Shown in pieces: positions 1 to 13,500 of a stretch of 64,000 nucleotides of DNA. The DNA is from Rhyacichthys aspro. Its lineage: Eukaryota; Chordata; Actinopteri; Gobiiformes; Rhyacichthyidae. The position numbers and the translations under genes were made by a program. The DNA lies in contig CM072148.1 of NCBI GenBank assembly GCA_036850595.1, positions 1,283,160 to 1,347,159 of the forward strand, read 5' to 3'. Below the pieces are notes generated by a model that saw only the letters and a list, made by a program, of their open reading frames with translations, made no database searches and was not told the DNA's origin. The first letter of the stretch is position 1. Every line of letters begins with the position of its first letter.

Positions 1-279
1 CTGCATGTTTTTTTAATTTTCAATGATCCTGGCTATTGTATTACAATAATATAAATCTATTTTTAGGGTAAAAATCATTTTCTGCTTCGGGTTAAGTAGC
101 AAATAAAGTCAGGGCTAAGGGCACATTTGAGACTGACCTATCTCTGCGGAGAGCGGCTAACATTAGCTTAGCCCTCAGTAAATGACCACAGACGAACAGG
201 GCTAAATCAGAGCCTAACTAAACACTTCTTTTTGATAAACATTTTCTGTGGAAAGTGTAAAACCTTGTGAATAGAGCTC

Positions 280-720
280 CGCAGTCCCTCCGCAGCCCGA
301 GGACACAGAAACAGAGCTCCTGCGCGGCTAGCTGTGGTTAGCTGGGACTAGCCTGGCTGTGCGTCGCCGCCTGGAAATGCCAACAAACCACGCAGCAGCA
401 TTTCACGTCACCGACAAATTCCACACCTTGGCGCTTCCGACACGTTTCCGCTCGGCTTTATCTCACAGAACTGAACACAAGCATTCTTATTGTCAATGTG
501 AAGCCTTAATAATCACATTCAATCTACACCTACACCCGTCTCCAAGAAAAAAAAAGCCGAAAATAAACTCGTGTAACCTGCCAGACATGTACGCATGCGC
601 AGTGGGAGCTGGTTTGTTTGGGGGAGGGTTTGTCACGTGACCATGTGTTTATTATAGGCGGTCTCTGAAGCGGACCGGCTCTAAACCCATTTTAGGAGCC
701 TTCACTCTCTCCTGGACTAA
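280..720 (-). promoter_or_regulatory. Copy 1 of the NRF1/E-box promoter
   Basis: Near-identical to 26,860-27,290: CGCATGCGCA at 592-601 and CACGTG at 634-639. If this belongs to alkbh5, a second or allelic alkbh5 should lie to the left of the window start. Confidence 0.5.
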
Positions 721-1559
721 TTTTGGCTTCACCCATAAAGTATAAGAGTGATTCTCCAACTACGGTGATATCTGAGTCCTTGGATCATGAAAGAAAAACA
801 AAACAATTTATTTATTTGGGGATTTCTGCAACAACTAGTTTGCATCAAAATGAACTTTTATTAATTTCACAATATATTTATTATATTAAAAGTGTCCTTA
901 AATGTGTTGTTTGTCCCTTGGTGAGATTTTCAACATTCAACCCCAAACAATATGGCATTCTAATAAAAAAATAATATTAACTTTATATTTGTAAATAATG
1001 ACAGCAGCTGTCTCAAAGCGTCTGGTTTGTGCTGAATGTTCTCTTCTGTTAAAATTCTGGATAATAAAGCCTAAATGACGTCTCAGTTTCTACAGATAAA
1101 TATTATACTATTATATCATGTAGGTATTAGGTATTATTACAGACTTTTCCTCAAATACAAGAAAAAAGCATATCTTCTTACACTGTTTAAGTATAAATAT
1201 GCTTATATTTATTTCCTTTGATGGATATAATGATCACACATAGTAAAAATAGTGCATGAATAATCATTGAAAACATTTACAAATACTGAAAATTCACCAG
1301 TTTCAGTAAAAAATACATAAAAAATTATATACATGATATAAATCTTTGGAAAAAAAGGCACAGCCAATAAAGCACAGATCAATAAATCATCAATACGTCA
1401 TTAAAAATAGACTTTTCATGTGCAATCGGTGTCAACCTGAAGTTCAGTTTCGAGCAATGTTATTAAAATTGTGAGACACTCGATGGTGAGAGGAGGTAGG
1501 TTTAAAACTGCAGCTCGTGTCTGCACATGGAGTCCTTCTGTGCAAATGTGAGGGCAGTG
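721..1559 (-). other. 3' UTR of myo15a copy 1 and intergenic DNA
   Basis: AT-rich sequence after the myo15a stop codon (1560-1562). TTTATT near 1,207 is AATAAA on the minus strand and may be a poly(A) signal. The same stretch recurs at about 27,300-28,142 after copy 2. No coding potential recognised. Confidence 0.45.
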
Positions 1560-4500
1560 CTATAACATGGTGATTTCAGAAGGAGGCAGGGTGAGCCGCT
1601 TCTCCCGAACAGACATCATGTTCTCCACCTGCATCGCCACGACTCTGCACAGCTCCAGACCCTGAGGACACAAACCTCTGTGAGCGACTGAACTAAGAGA
1701 CGGAATAAAGGTCAGGCCCGATCCCAGTTCTGCCCCTGAGCCCTCGTTTTGTTCCCAGTTCTCATTTGGACCTAAGGGCTGTACACTCCTCCAAACGATT
1801 TAAGGGGCCAAACTTGAAACAAAGAGGTAAGATAAATTCCCAGCATGCAGTGCGTTCACTGGCAACCACAGCTGAGAAAGAGAGAGATGCATGAATGTGA
1901 CTAATTTCAGTAAAAATGAAGGTTTTAAATCATGATAGTCCTGTTTTATGTTCCTTTAATCTTGAACTTGTTTTTGTTCTTATCTGTTTTATCTTCGGAA
2001 AGTTTCTGATAAATCTCTGTTTGTGTCACATCGACAGCTCACAGTCTGGTATTTACAGAAGTTTTTTAACTTTTTATTAATTAATGCTTAACACTGCTAA
2101 CTGTTTTTAGTCAATATCAACTGGTTTGTCATAAACGAACAGTCCTTCTGTGGCAGGGACTGATACTGTTCAAGACTCAAGTCAAAATACTCTCAAAATA
2201 CTGTTCAAACGCTGATGATGATGTATACTCACAGATGTATTCTTAGGGCTAAGGGGTAGGTTAGAGAATGGGATTGGGCCTAAATGAAGCTAAGCGTCTC
2301 CCGTTTGTGTCGAACCTGCTCCAGCTGCAGCTGAACCACCTTCTGTGAGTTCATGTCTCCCAGGGTCAGGTCCACGTAGGGGTAGCTGGTCCCAGCGCTG
2401 GGCCTCTGGGTGCGGGTGGACTGCACCTCCACCAGAGGGATCACTGCCATTATCTCCTGCGCCACACACACCAAAAACATCCCCTCAGATTCTCAAATGA
2501 GCTCAAACATGTGGACGTACTGTAGATGTGAGTAGTGTGGCTCTCACGTGAGTATTCTTGTGCAGGAAATGTAGACCGTGTTGGTTTACGGCGATGATGC
2601 AGGGGGCGTAGAAGGAGGTGGAGCTGCTGCTGTGGACGTAGAAGAAAGAGGAGCCGAACATCGGGAAGGCACTGACCAGACCTGAAACACACACAGGCTT
2701 CAGACACAAATACAAACAGCAATCCTTCAAAAATAAATGACGTCTGTCTCTTAGTGCTTCGTTTAGTTCACAACATGGCATATAATTATCCATTTAGTTC
2801 GACCCATCAGCAAAAAGCCCCGGTCCACAGAGCGGTCACAGCTTTAAACTGCACCAAACACAAAAGGAACGCACTGACGCTGCTGTTAGCCCAAATGCTA
2901 ATTAGCCATGTTAGCATTAATTTTACCTTTTCTCATTTTTAGTTAAACATTATGAGATGTTTCTGTCGCCAGTTCATGACACTTTTCTTGTTTGGACTCG
3001 TCTGAGGTTCACACTTTAATCAAACCGTCCCAGAGTTCAGTTGGAAGTGCTCTGGGCAACCACCAGAGTCTGTTGGAACCAGATGGGGCTTTAAACTCAC
3101 TTTTTTGGTGTTACTGCTCTATTGATTTGGAAACATCCACTGACTGATGATATAAAGGACTGAAGAGCTCTTTTGTAAATGTGTCTTTTAAGTTGTTTTA
3201 ACGTCATGACCTCTTAAAACACTGTAATCCATAAAAACAGTTCTCGTCTCTTGTTTAAACTAAATGAATTTATCTTTTACCTAGAAACTGTGCTCTGGCC
3301 TGGTGAGGGCTGAGGGTCTGCACTTGCTGCATGTGCTGCGTCACCATGTTGACCCACTGCTGCGGAGGCTGCTTTTTGAACAGCGGCGTGGCGATGTACT
3401 CCGATAACTCGTGTCTGCGGCGGAAACGAAGAGGAGTCAAGATAAACACAGCTCGCTTCACTCACTCATTTCCAACATTTTCTAAAATAGCTTTCACAAA
3501 AACTGCTGCTGGCTCCGTGAGTGGGTGAAGGGAACAGATCACACAAACTGCAGCTTAGAGTTTAGTGTGGAGCACGGACCACTGCTTTTCTTTCATTTCA
3601 GGCGTAAAAAAGACTACAGAGAGTATTATTCATCACCATATTCAAGAGTGTGGAAATAGTTACTCTTTAAGACTTAAATTTGATGTGAACACTGCAAAGA
3701 ATTGACCTTAAACTGTCTCTTTCTCAGTCAGTTCTGTCGCTTTTATCAGTCTTTTATTGAGAGCCTCCTGTGTTTTTCATTTATCTTACTCTCAAAGACA
3801 AGAACAGTCTTCATAATAGAGTTCAAATCTGGTCTAAAATCACAGGAGTCTTTCTGATTCTCAAGAAGCTTCATCTGAAATTTTCTTTTACCTTTGTGAC
3901 GTTGCTAAATTTGACCAGATTGTAAAAGATTTGTTGTTTGTTGTCATATCTGTTTGTTGTCTTATACACTGCTCAAATTAATTGCCCCTGGTGTTTTACA
4001 TTAAAGTAATAGCCCATAACAGAATGCACAACTAAACCTACTAATATCAAGACTATTACTGTATTCTGAGCATGTTTTCCTGAGTGTTCTTACATGCTGG
4101 GGATGAAGACGATGTCTTTGGCTCGATGTTGTAAAGCTGCCAGTTTGGAGATCTGGTGGAACTGTTGGTCGCTCACTTTTCCTTGTGGAAGAACGTTGAG
4201 CAGGCCTTTACGGTAATCGGGCAGAATCTAAAGACACACAGAAAGAGTCAGAGCCACAGACAGCCCACAGTTAAAGCCCAGGGATGAACTGAAGGAGACG
4301 AGACCTGGTTGTAGTGCATGGCCACACACAGCTCGTTGTCGAACTTGAGCGTCTGAGTCCAGACCACTCTCCTGAACCAGAAACTGTAGTTAGGGTCGAC
4401 TAGTTCAGCCTCTGTGGCCACGTCCAGGATGTACTCGTGTTTGTTCAGGGGACGCACATTCTGACCTGGAGACACACATGAACTCCACTTTATTAAAGAG

Positions 4501-7500
4501 TTTTTAGAAATGCTTAAAGATACAGCCACAGTCTATTTTATCTATAAATTCTCTATATATTCTAAAATACCTAAGACATAAATACAGATGGACTTCTATA
4601 ATGGACTGTAATAACTCACACAATAAAACAGATGTGTAATTAACAATTCATGAATTAATAAACTATTTATAGACACGGAATTATCATTTATATGTATATT
4701 TATGAATGGGTTTATTGTTAAGAGTAAAATATTTATACCAATGTTTATAACGTAATAGTGATGATTAATGTTGGATTGGTGCTTTGTAAATGATGGATAT
4801 TAAAATACTCAATGCTTAATAGTGTGACGAGGCCTTTAAATGTAAACAATACAGTGCTGTAAATGTTTTATCAGCAGTAAAGTGGATAATTGGGGATTTA
4901 CAGTGTGATTTTAGAGTGTTCCACACAGAACCCCAGCTCACACTGTTCGAGTAAATCTCACACGAAGAAAGACGAAGTTTAGGATTTATGACCTCACACT
5001 GAACTGAAGAAACTGGATTAAATTCAGGGCGAAAATCACACAGTTGAGGACGGATGCTACACTGAACAACATGGACCATCCCCTGCATTGGGTTTTTGAA
5101 CAAACAGAGACCAGAGCAATCAGTCTATTCTCCGTTTTCCATTGAGACTCTTCCTGCATTTTTTACATTTAACTTCAGAATAGTTTGTTTGTGTAAAAGC
5201 CCAGATCATGAAGCCCTGAGACAGAATGGGACACAAACAGAGTGTGGAGAGGGTCTGGAGCCTGTCCCGGACTAGACCCCGAGGCCCAACACAGACACCA
5301 TTTACACCATCACTAATCACAGCGTTTACACTCAAAACAGTGACAGCAACAGAAGCATTCAGCGGCTAACAACCCGTCTATACACCAGGGCTCTGATCGT
5401 TAACAAAGAGGTTCACATTTGATGAGAGGAAAATTACCAAAGGCCCGTTAGTCTCTTCTGATTTGATTCAGTTTAGGTTTAGATAGATTTAAATAGGTTT
5501 TAGTGGGATTCGAGCTTGTTTTATTTGGATTTGAAAAGGTTTAAATTGGAGTTGAGTAGGTTTTAGTTGGATTTGAACAGGTTTTAGTTGGATTTGATCA
5601 TGTTTTAGTTGGATTTGGACAGGTTTTAGTTGGATTTGATCATGTGTTAGTTGGATTTGGACAGGTTTTAGTTGGATTTGATCATGTGTTAGTTGGATTT
5701 ATACGTGTTTTAGTCGGATCTGAACAGGTTTTAGTTGGATTTGATCATGTTTTAGTTGGATTTGGACAGGTTTTAGTTGGATCTGATCATGTGTTAGTTG
5801 GATTTATACGTGTTTTAGTCGGATTTGAACAGGTTTTAGTTGGATTTGGATGGGTTTCAGGTGGATTAGGATAGGTTTTAGTTGGATTTTATCTTTTTTA
5901 GTTGGATTTGAACAGATTTTAGTTGGATTTTATCTTTTTTAGTTGGATTTGAACAGATTTTAGTTGGATTTTATCAGGTTTTAGTTGTATTTGAACAGGT
6001 ATTTGTTGGATGTGAACAGGTTTTAGTTGGATTTATACGTGTTTTAGTTGTATTTGAACAGGTTTTATTTCAACTCGATCATGTTTTAGATAAAATAAAA
6101 CTGTAGTGGATCTGAAAACAGTCTCTTGCTCTCCTCTGAACATCTCGTGATGCTCGTGTTAAATGTAAATCTGGAGCGACTCTAATCAGTGCATCTTCAT
6201 TGTATTAATTATTTACTGTCTTCATGTAATATTATTATAAATGAGAAGATGAAGTGTCCGTTCAGCAACAGGACCCGCCTGCTCCGGTGTAAACAAACAC
6301 AACTTAATATCTTCACAGAGAACGAGCGCTGGATTTATTTTGGCAGCGACGCGTTGATAAATTAAAATGGAAATCTGATATTGACCCGTCTCTGGTTCCA
6401 TCTCAGTTCATAAATATAATCCACTTTCTCCTCAGGAAACAGGAGCTGCGTGGGACATGTGATCTGTGAGCGGCTCTGCTTCACTGAGTCTGTGTCTAAC
6501 CTCTGTTCGTGACCAAAAACACAGCGTACTCCTCCATGGCCTCCAGTCGGTGCAGGCCCATCTCGTAGCACAGCTCCTCGATCACCTCCAGAGCCACCTG
6601 AGAACAGACAACATCAGCACAAACCCCAATGTGAACGGAACCTGAGGAAAGACGAGCGCTTACAGAGCAGGTCTTCAGCTTCACGTGGCGTTCGATGCCT
6701 CCGGGAAACAGGAACAGCTGACGTTTGGAGCTGCGTCCCGCCTGAGGAAGCACACACGGCACCGTTTAATCTAATATTTGGGGAAATAGCGGTCGATTTT
6801 TACAGAACACAAGTTAATTAGCGGGAAACAGGATGAGTAGGTTACATCACGTATTATTTATAGTAAAAAAATATGTGTATGTAAGTTAATTAAGATATGA
6901 GTTAAGCTGGTGTAACTCTTGAGTATAAATCTGCCCCGTTTTAGCTCGACTCTCAAACGGCTCTTATTACTCCTCTCAGGACTAAGAACCATCAACATGA
7001 CAGTGACAATATTTATTTTGGGGCTAAAACTCACATATTGCTACTTTAAACTACGATAAAAAGTTAAATGCTTTGACAATTTAGTGAAAAATCTGTCACT
7101 TTTTCTTAAGAATGTCTTGTATCAACAGCAGTTCCCAGACTTAGTTCAATAAAACTAATACATTTGTTTTTGATGCAGCATAAAACACGAGCCGAACAAA
7201 CGACAAGAAAAAAGAGTCGCCAAAATATCTTTTAAAAAGTCATGCAGCTTTCGAGATTTTTTGGTTCAGATTGTTGCTAATTCTTAACTCTTCATCTTCC
7301 TTCATAGCCGTTCATGTTTTAAAAAAGAGGTGTAATTGCAGTCTGCACTTTTGTTAAATCCTTATTATACGTTTGACTGAACGGACTCCACTTCTTTTTC
7401 ATCAAACACTGCCAAAAGTTTTGTCCTTTTCTTTCCAGATCCAGATAATACTGACCATCATGGCCTTCAGCTCCATGCTGTTGGGAGGGACGATACGGCC

Positions 7501-10500
7501 GCCATATTGGAAGGTCTTCTTCAGGTTCTGCTCACACGCTTTGGCGATACCTACGGCAGGTTTTAGAGGAAAGTGATGGTTATTATCAGCTGCTCAGGTT
7601 CAGGTTCTAGTTCATTCAGTCACTTCTGGAACTCTCTCCTGGACGATATAAAACTTTAACTAAACTGTGCACCTTTAAAAAAAACAGAAAACAGTGTGAT
7701 CATGTATGAATTATAAAGTGTATTTGTGGTCTGTATATGTATGAATGTGTGCATGTGTGTGTATTTCTAGACTTTCTATTTGTGCTATTTGGTTTTTGGA
7801 TATTGTTTGTTTATTTAATATAATATAAACTGTAAAAAGCCCTGGCCATAAACACTATCTATATATACATGTTTTTCTGTATCTGTCCTTATTAAATAAA
7901 GTATAAATAAATCAAATAAATAAAGTAACAGCGGTAGTTTTACCCTGATACTGAGCCCCGGCGCTGCGTGACGCCTGCTGCAGGTATTTGAGCAGAAAAG
8001 GCTTGAGGACTTCAGAGCAGCGGTGGAAGGCTGTGAGGATGTAGAGCAGCCTCCAGCCTCTCTGACAGCTGTCTCTGTGAGAGGACAGAGGACAGAGGAC
8101 AGACAGGGGACAGGGTGAGGGTCAGTGTGTAAGGGGGGCTTCAGTGTGTGCACAGGACTCACGGTTTGGAGCTGGTGTTAGCCGTGAGCTGTTTGAGGAG
8201 CTGGCAGTAAGCCTCGTCCCTCATCAAGGTGAACTCTCCGATGAGCTGCAGACGAAGGACACACACAGATGAGTCTCGGGGAAAGACACGTCAACATTAC
8301 GTCCCGCGGCGTTTACCTTCAGAAAAGAGCTGACCACTTCCTGCTCCGAGGTTCCTCTTAACGGAGAGTCCCCCATGAAACGCATGATCACTGAATAATT
8401 CACACAAAGAAGGAGAAAAACAAAGATCAAAGACGGTGGAAGCTGCTTTTTTACGTCAAAAATACGGGACATTTAAAAGATATTTTGATAATCCAGTGTT
8501 TTAAATCCAAACATGGACGATGTGTCAGTGACTGAGACTGGATCCTCGTGGTTCTCTGAGGTTTCATTCTGTTTCTATATTTACTGTATATTGTGTTTTT
8601 TGTGAAGCCCTTTGAGGAGATTGTTCTTGTGACACTGGGCTGAATAAATAAAACTGAATTAAAATTACTGTCAAATTGTCAGACATTGTAAAAGCTTTGA
8701 TGACACAACCATTACATTCTACCATTGCCATGCCTTGGAAAATATCATTTATTGAATATGTATTTATTCTATACACATATACAGGGCATATACAGGGCTT
8801 TTTTATGATCCTGCCCTGAATAAACATGATGGGTTTCAGTCAGATTTGAACAGGTTTTAGTTGGATTTGATCAGGTTATAGATGGATTTGATCAGGTTAT
8901 AGATGGATTTGGACAGGTTTTACATGGATTTGAACAGGTTTTACATGGATTTGATCAGGTTATAGATGGATTTGAACAGGTTTTACATGGATTTGATCAG
9001 GTTATAGATGGATTTGGACAGGTTTTACATGGATTTGAACAGGTTTTACATGGATTTGATCAGGTTATAGATGGATTTGGACAGGTTTTAGTTGGATTTG
9101 GACAGGTTTTAGTTGGATTTGATCAGGTTATAGATGGATTTGATCAGGTTATAGATGGATTTGAAAAGGTTTTAGGCAGGTTTTTTTTTTTAATCTTTGT
9201 ACTTTTTATGCCTTTGGATTATAAACAAACATGTGCAGTCCGTGTTTATTTTACACTAAATAAACACTAAATAAACAGTGTATTGTCCGGGACATTAAGC
9301 ATATGCCATTTTTTTTAGATTTTTTTCTTTGAGGAGAATTAAAATCCTTCATCTGAGTCTCAATCTTAATTCTAATTGTCTTTAAAATCTTCAAATAAAC
9401 CTTTTGCTGTGTTTTATGTGCATTATTTTTTATCAGGGGAAGAAAAAATGAACTGGTAAAAGTGGATATGCATTAAAAACTGATTTTATTTTATATTAAC
9501 TGCATGTGAAAGTGATGAGCAGATATATATTAATCTATGTCTACACCTCTAATAAAAGTCAGTTTATCAAATCACATGCAGCTTTATGTCTGTCCAGCTC
9601 CAGATGAATAAGAGTCTGGTCATAATAAAGGACAGAACTTACACTGGAACAGATCCGTGGCCACTCTGTTCATGCCTGGGTCGGTGAAGTCTATGAGAGA
9701 CTCCATCAGAGGGTTCTGCAGAAGACCACAGGCTTTTACAAAAACGGAGCTGACACTGAGTAAAAGTCTTGAATAAAGTCAGATAACGGCACGACGGAGC
9801 TCACCTTAGAGAACTTGATCATTTCTGTGGGTTCCCTGGAGTCTCGGCTCTTTCCTTTGCCCTTCAGCGAGTCTCTGGAAACAGCAGCAAAGAGTTTTAG
9901 TTTTAAATCAAAGTCAAAGATGTGAGGGGCCCCGAAAGTTAATACGAATCCTTTCAGAGGCAGAAGATGGTGACATTCGTTTAAGTTTTACAAAAGTTAT
10001 CTTAAACATTAATTTCCTCCTTTTATGGAAACTGGTTTTAGTTGGATTTGATCAGGTTATAGATGGATTTGAACAGGTTTTAGATGGATTTGATCAGGTT
10101 TTACATGGATTTGATCAGGATATAGATGGATTTGAACAGGTTTTACATGGATTTGATCAGGTTATAGATGGATTTGATCAGGTTTTACACAGATTTGAAC
10201 AGGTTTTACATGGATTTGATCAGGTTATAGATGGATTTGATCAGGTTATAGATGGATTTGATCAGGTTATAGATGGATTTGGACAGGTTTTACATGGATT
10301 TGAACAGGTTATAGATGGATTTGATCAGGTTATAGATGGATTTGAACAGGTTTTACATGGATTTGAACAGGTTTTAGATGGATTTGATCAGGTTATAGAT
10401 GGATTTGGACAGGTTTTAGATGGATTTGATCAGGTTTTAGATGGATTTGATCAGGTTTTACATGGATTTGATCAGGTTTTAGTTGGATTGGTACAGGTTT

Positions 10501-13500
10501 TGGGCAGGTTTTATTTATCTTTGTAGCAAAAATCCATCTAAAACCTGTTCTAATCCAATTAAAACCTTGTGCCAAAAACATCACCTCCTAAATATATTGA
10601 AGGGCCACATAAAACATTGCAAAGAGCCACATTTGAGTTTGACGTGTGTTTTTAAAGAACAGGACCATTAAAGTGTAGAGGTCTAACCCTTTCCCGACGC
10701 CTGTCTGTCTGAAGTACTTTGGCGAACTCTAACATGTCGTATTTACTGTCCTGTAGAACCCTCTCGTCCAGTTCTCCTTTCAGCTAAACCATCAGGGACA
10801 CTTTCTGGAACAGACAATCATTTCACGTAAAGTCAGTGGAGTCAAACTCAAAGTTGAGGGGCCACTCGAAAGTGAAGAACAATCATGTCAGAGGCAGAAG
10901 ATGGTGACATTTGGAAGCTTTTTGTTAAATTTGTATGTGAGATTTCATCTTCATTTGAGTTTTACAAAAGTTAATACAATAATTTCTTCCTTTTATGGAA
11001 AATGGTTTTAGATGGATTTGAACAGGTTTTAGTTGGATTTCAACACGTTTTTAGTTTGATTTCAACAGATTTTAGATGGATTTGAAAAGGTTTTTTTTTA
11101 AAAAAAAAAAATAATATTTTGGAAGAATTTTTTTTTTGTTTTTGATATTTTTTTTTTTTTTTATTTTTTTTTTTTTATTTTTTTTTTTTTTTTTTTGGTT
11201 TTTTTTTTTTTTCGGTTTTTGGGAGTTTTTTTTTCGATTGATATTTTTTTTTATTTTTTTTGATCTTTTTTTTGCCTTTTTTGATCAGTTTTTTGTTTTT
11301 TGGTCAGGTTTTAGTTAGATTTGAACAGGTTTTAGATGGATTTGAACATGTTTTAGTTGAATTAGGTCAGGTTTTAGTTAGATTTGAACAGGTTGTAGTT
11401 GGATTTGAACAGATTTTATTTATCTCTGAAGCAAATCCATTTAAAACCTGTTCTAAACCACATAAACCCAGAGCCAAAACTATCACCTCTAAATTCAGGG
11501 GCCACATTAAACATTCCAAAAGCCACATTTGGCCCTGGGCCTTGAGTTTGACACGTGTGGTCTAAGTCATGTATTTTCAGTAAAACTCGTACCTCGATGG
11601 TGTGGTCGATTTCGTGGCGCGCCATCGTGGAGGCCACGGCCACAGCTACAGCCGACGACACGGCGAACTGCTCCGTCCCTCCTCGAGGCTCGGACGTCCG
11701 GTCCAGAGGCAGGGACAGGAAGTCAGGGGCCGCCACCGGGTGGACGCACTCGGACGGAAACGCACCGGAGCGGCCGAACACTGCCCCGAACTTCCACCCT
11801 GACACACAGACAAACAGATCATAGGGGTTTAAAACAACCACATCCACCTGCTTCACAATGAGACTTATCGTTTATACAACATTTCATTTTATCGATTTTT
11901 GTTCTGCCTTTAATAACATTCATCCAGACATTCTTCTGCGTACGTTAGCTCCAGACGGGCTCGTAGGATTCAAACACTCATTCATCCCTCAGTCAATCAA
12001 ACTAATTAATGAAATAGACTTGTGTGGATACAGATGTCATGCTTTAAACTCATTGTTCAACACGTATTGAATCCTGTGTATTTACATTATTATTATTATT
12101 ATTATTATTAAGGAAATTGTTCGTCTCAATGGATCTTTTCCTGGATAAAGTTAACCCTCGTAATGTCCTACACCTTTTGTCCTCTAGAGTCAAAAATGAC
12201 CGTCGAGTTTGCCTGTTATTTAAAGTATATAGTATCAACTGTAAGTCAACTCTGTGTTTCACCTTTAGCCTAACTTCAGTTCAATCCATTACCACAAAAC
12301 TTTCGCTTAATTTTGGAATTTGAGGCCAAAAGAACCTTGTTTAAATAAAAACCAAAATGAAAAGGGAAACAGTGACTTTATTTCTTACCAAAGTCTGGAG
12401 TGTCTCTCTTCATGTCTTCTAAAAACACCACCTTCTTCTTCACCACGCAGCCGTAACTGAAACCTGACGACACACAAACAGTTTTAACCTCTGAGTTCTA
12501 CTGATAACGTCCAGTTTCTTTCTGCTGTGTCTCTGTGTCTCACCTTTGTCCAGTCCGTCCATAACCTGCAGCCGGACGATGTCTCCTTTGTGGAAATTGA
12601 GCATTGCGTGGTCATCGGACACAAAGTTACGCTCTGCAATCACGTAGTCGGAGTTCTGAAAAGAGGAATAAATACAGTTTCACTTCAGAATATTAACCAG
12701 GTACTGTGTGATTTAATGAGAATATAGGGCTATATATAATAATTAGCTTACACTGGGTTCAGGCTTGACAAAGATCTAAAAATACTTAAAATCAAACAGC
12801 ATCAGGCCCAAATTGTTTATAGCGTAATTAAAAAAAAATGTTAGGGATGCACATGAATAATATATAATAATCAATAATCAGTTTACCAAGCTGTATGACG
12901 TCACCTAATGTTGACATTTTATTAGAATTAATGCACAAAACTGTTTATTAGGTTCAAATATGAATCATTAACAACAAATAAGTAGCTTTTTTTCAAACTG
13001 GAGTCAAACTAAAGCCTTTTTTAATTTATTATTGAGCTGTTTCCTGATTTATTTTTAATTTAAAGCTCTGTTCTAGCACACATTATCAGCATTTTTAGGT
13101 GTTTTTTTAGTTTAATTCACACATATTGATTAATCGGTGAATCATGAACATCCCTAAAACATATAATACAAAAGTTAGGTCAAATCAGGGATAATAATAA
13201 TAATAATACCTTTTTGATTTCGCTGATGAAGGTGTCGATGAGATGTTTGACCTGAGGAGCTTTGGCTGAAAACAGGATCAGCTTCTCGTTGGTCAGATTG
13301 AACTCCAGCATGTTCTCAGAAGGAATAGTGACAAACAGGATGTCTGCATAACTGTAAAATATATATATATATATGCAGATTTTGTGGTGCAGTTCAAAGT
13401 AATCAGTAAAACAAATGAATAAAAGCTCCACCCACGTGTACGGTCGCAGCACTCTGAAGTAGTCTGGAGCGGCGGCGCTGCTCTTGACGGTTTTCAGGAG

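Noticed and set aside
359..640. A 93-residue open frame, repeated as 72 residues at 26,941
   Set aside because: It lies in promoter-like CpG sequence, and a single-base indel between copies ends it differently, so it is not under coding constraint.
7373..7576. Plus-strand open frames across myo15a tail exons
   Set aside because: They overlap minus-strand exons with perfect splice phase, such as 7,456-7,550, and are shadows.
11136..11318. A Phe-rich open frame in the T-rich tract
   Set aside because: It is a product of poly-T sequence in a degraded minisatellite; no protein signal.
8831..11425. CRISPR-like regular repeats
   Set aside because: The units are contiguous, without unique spacers, in a eukaryotic intron. 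They are minisatellites.
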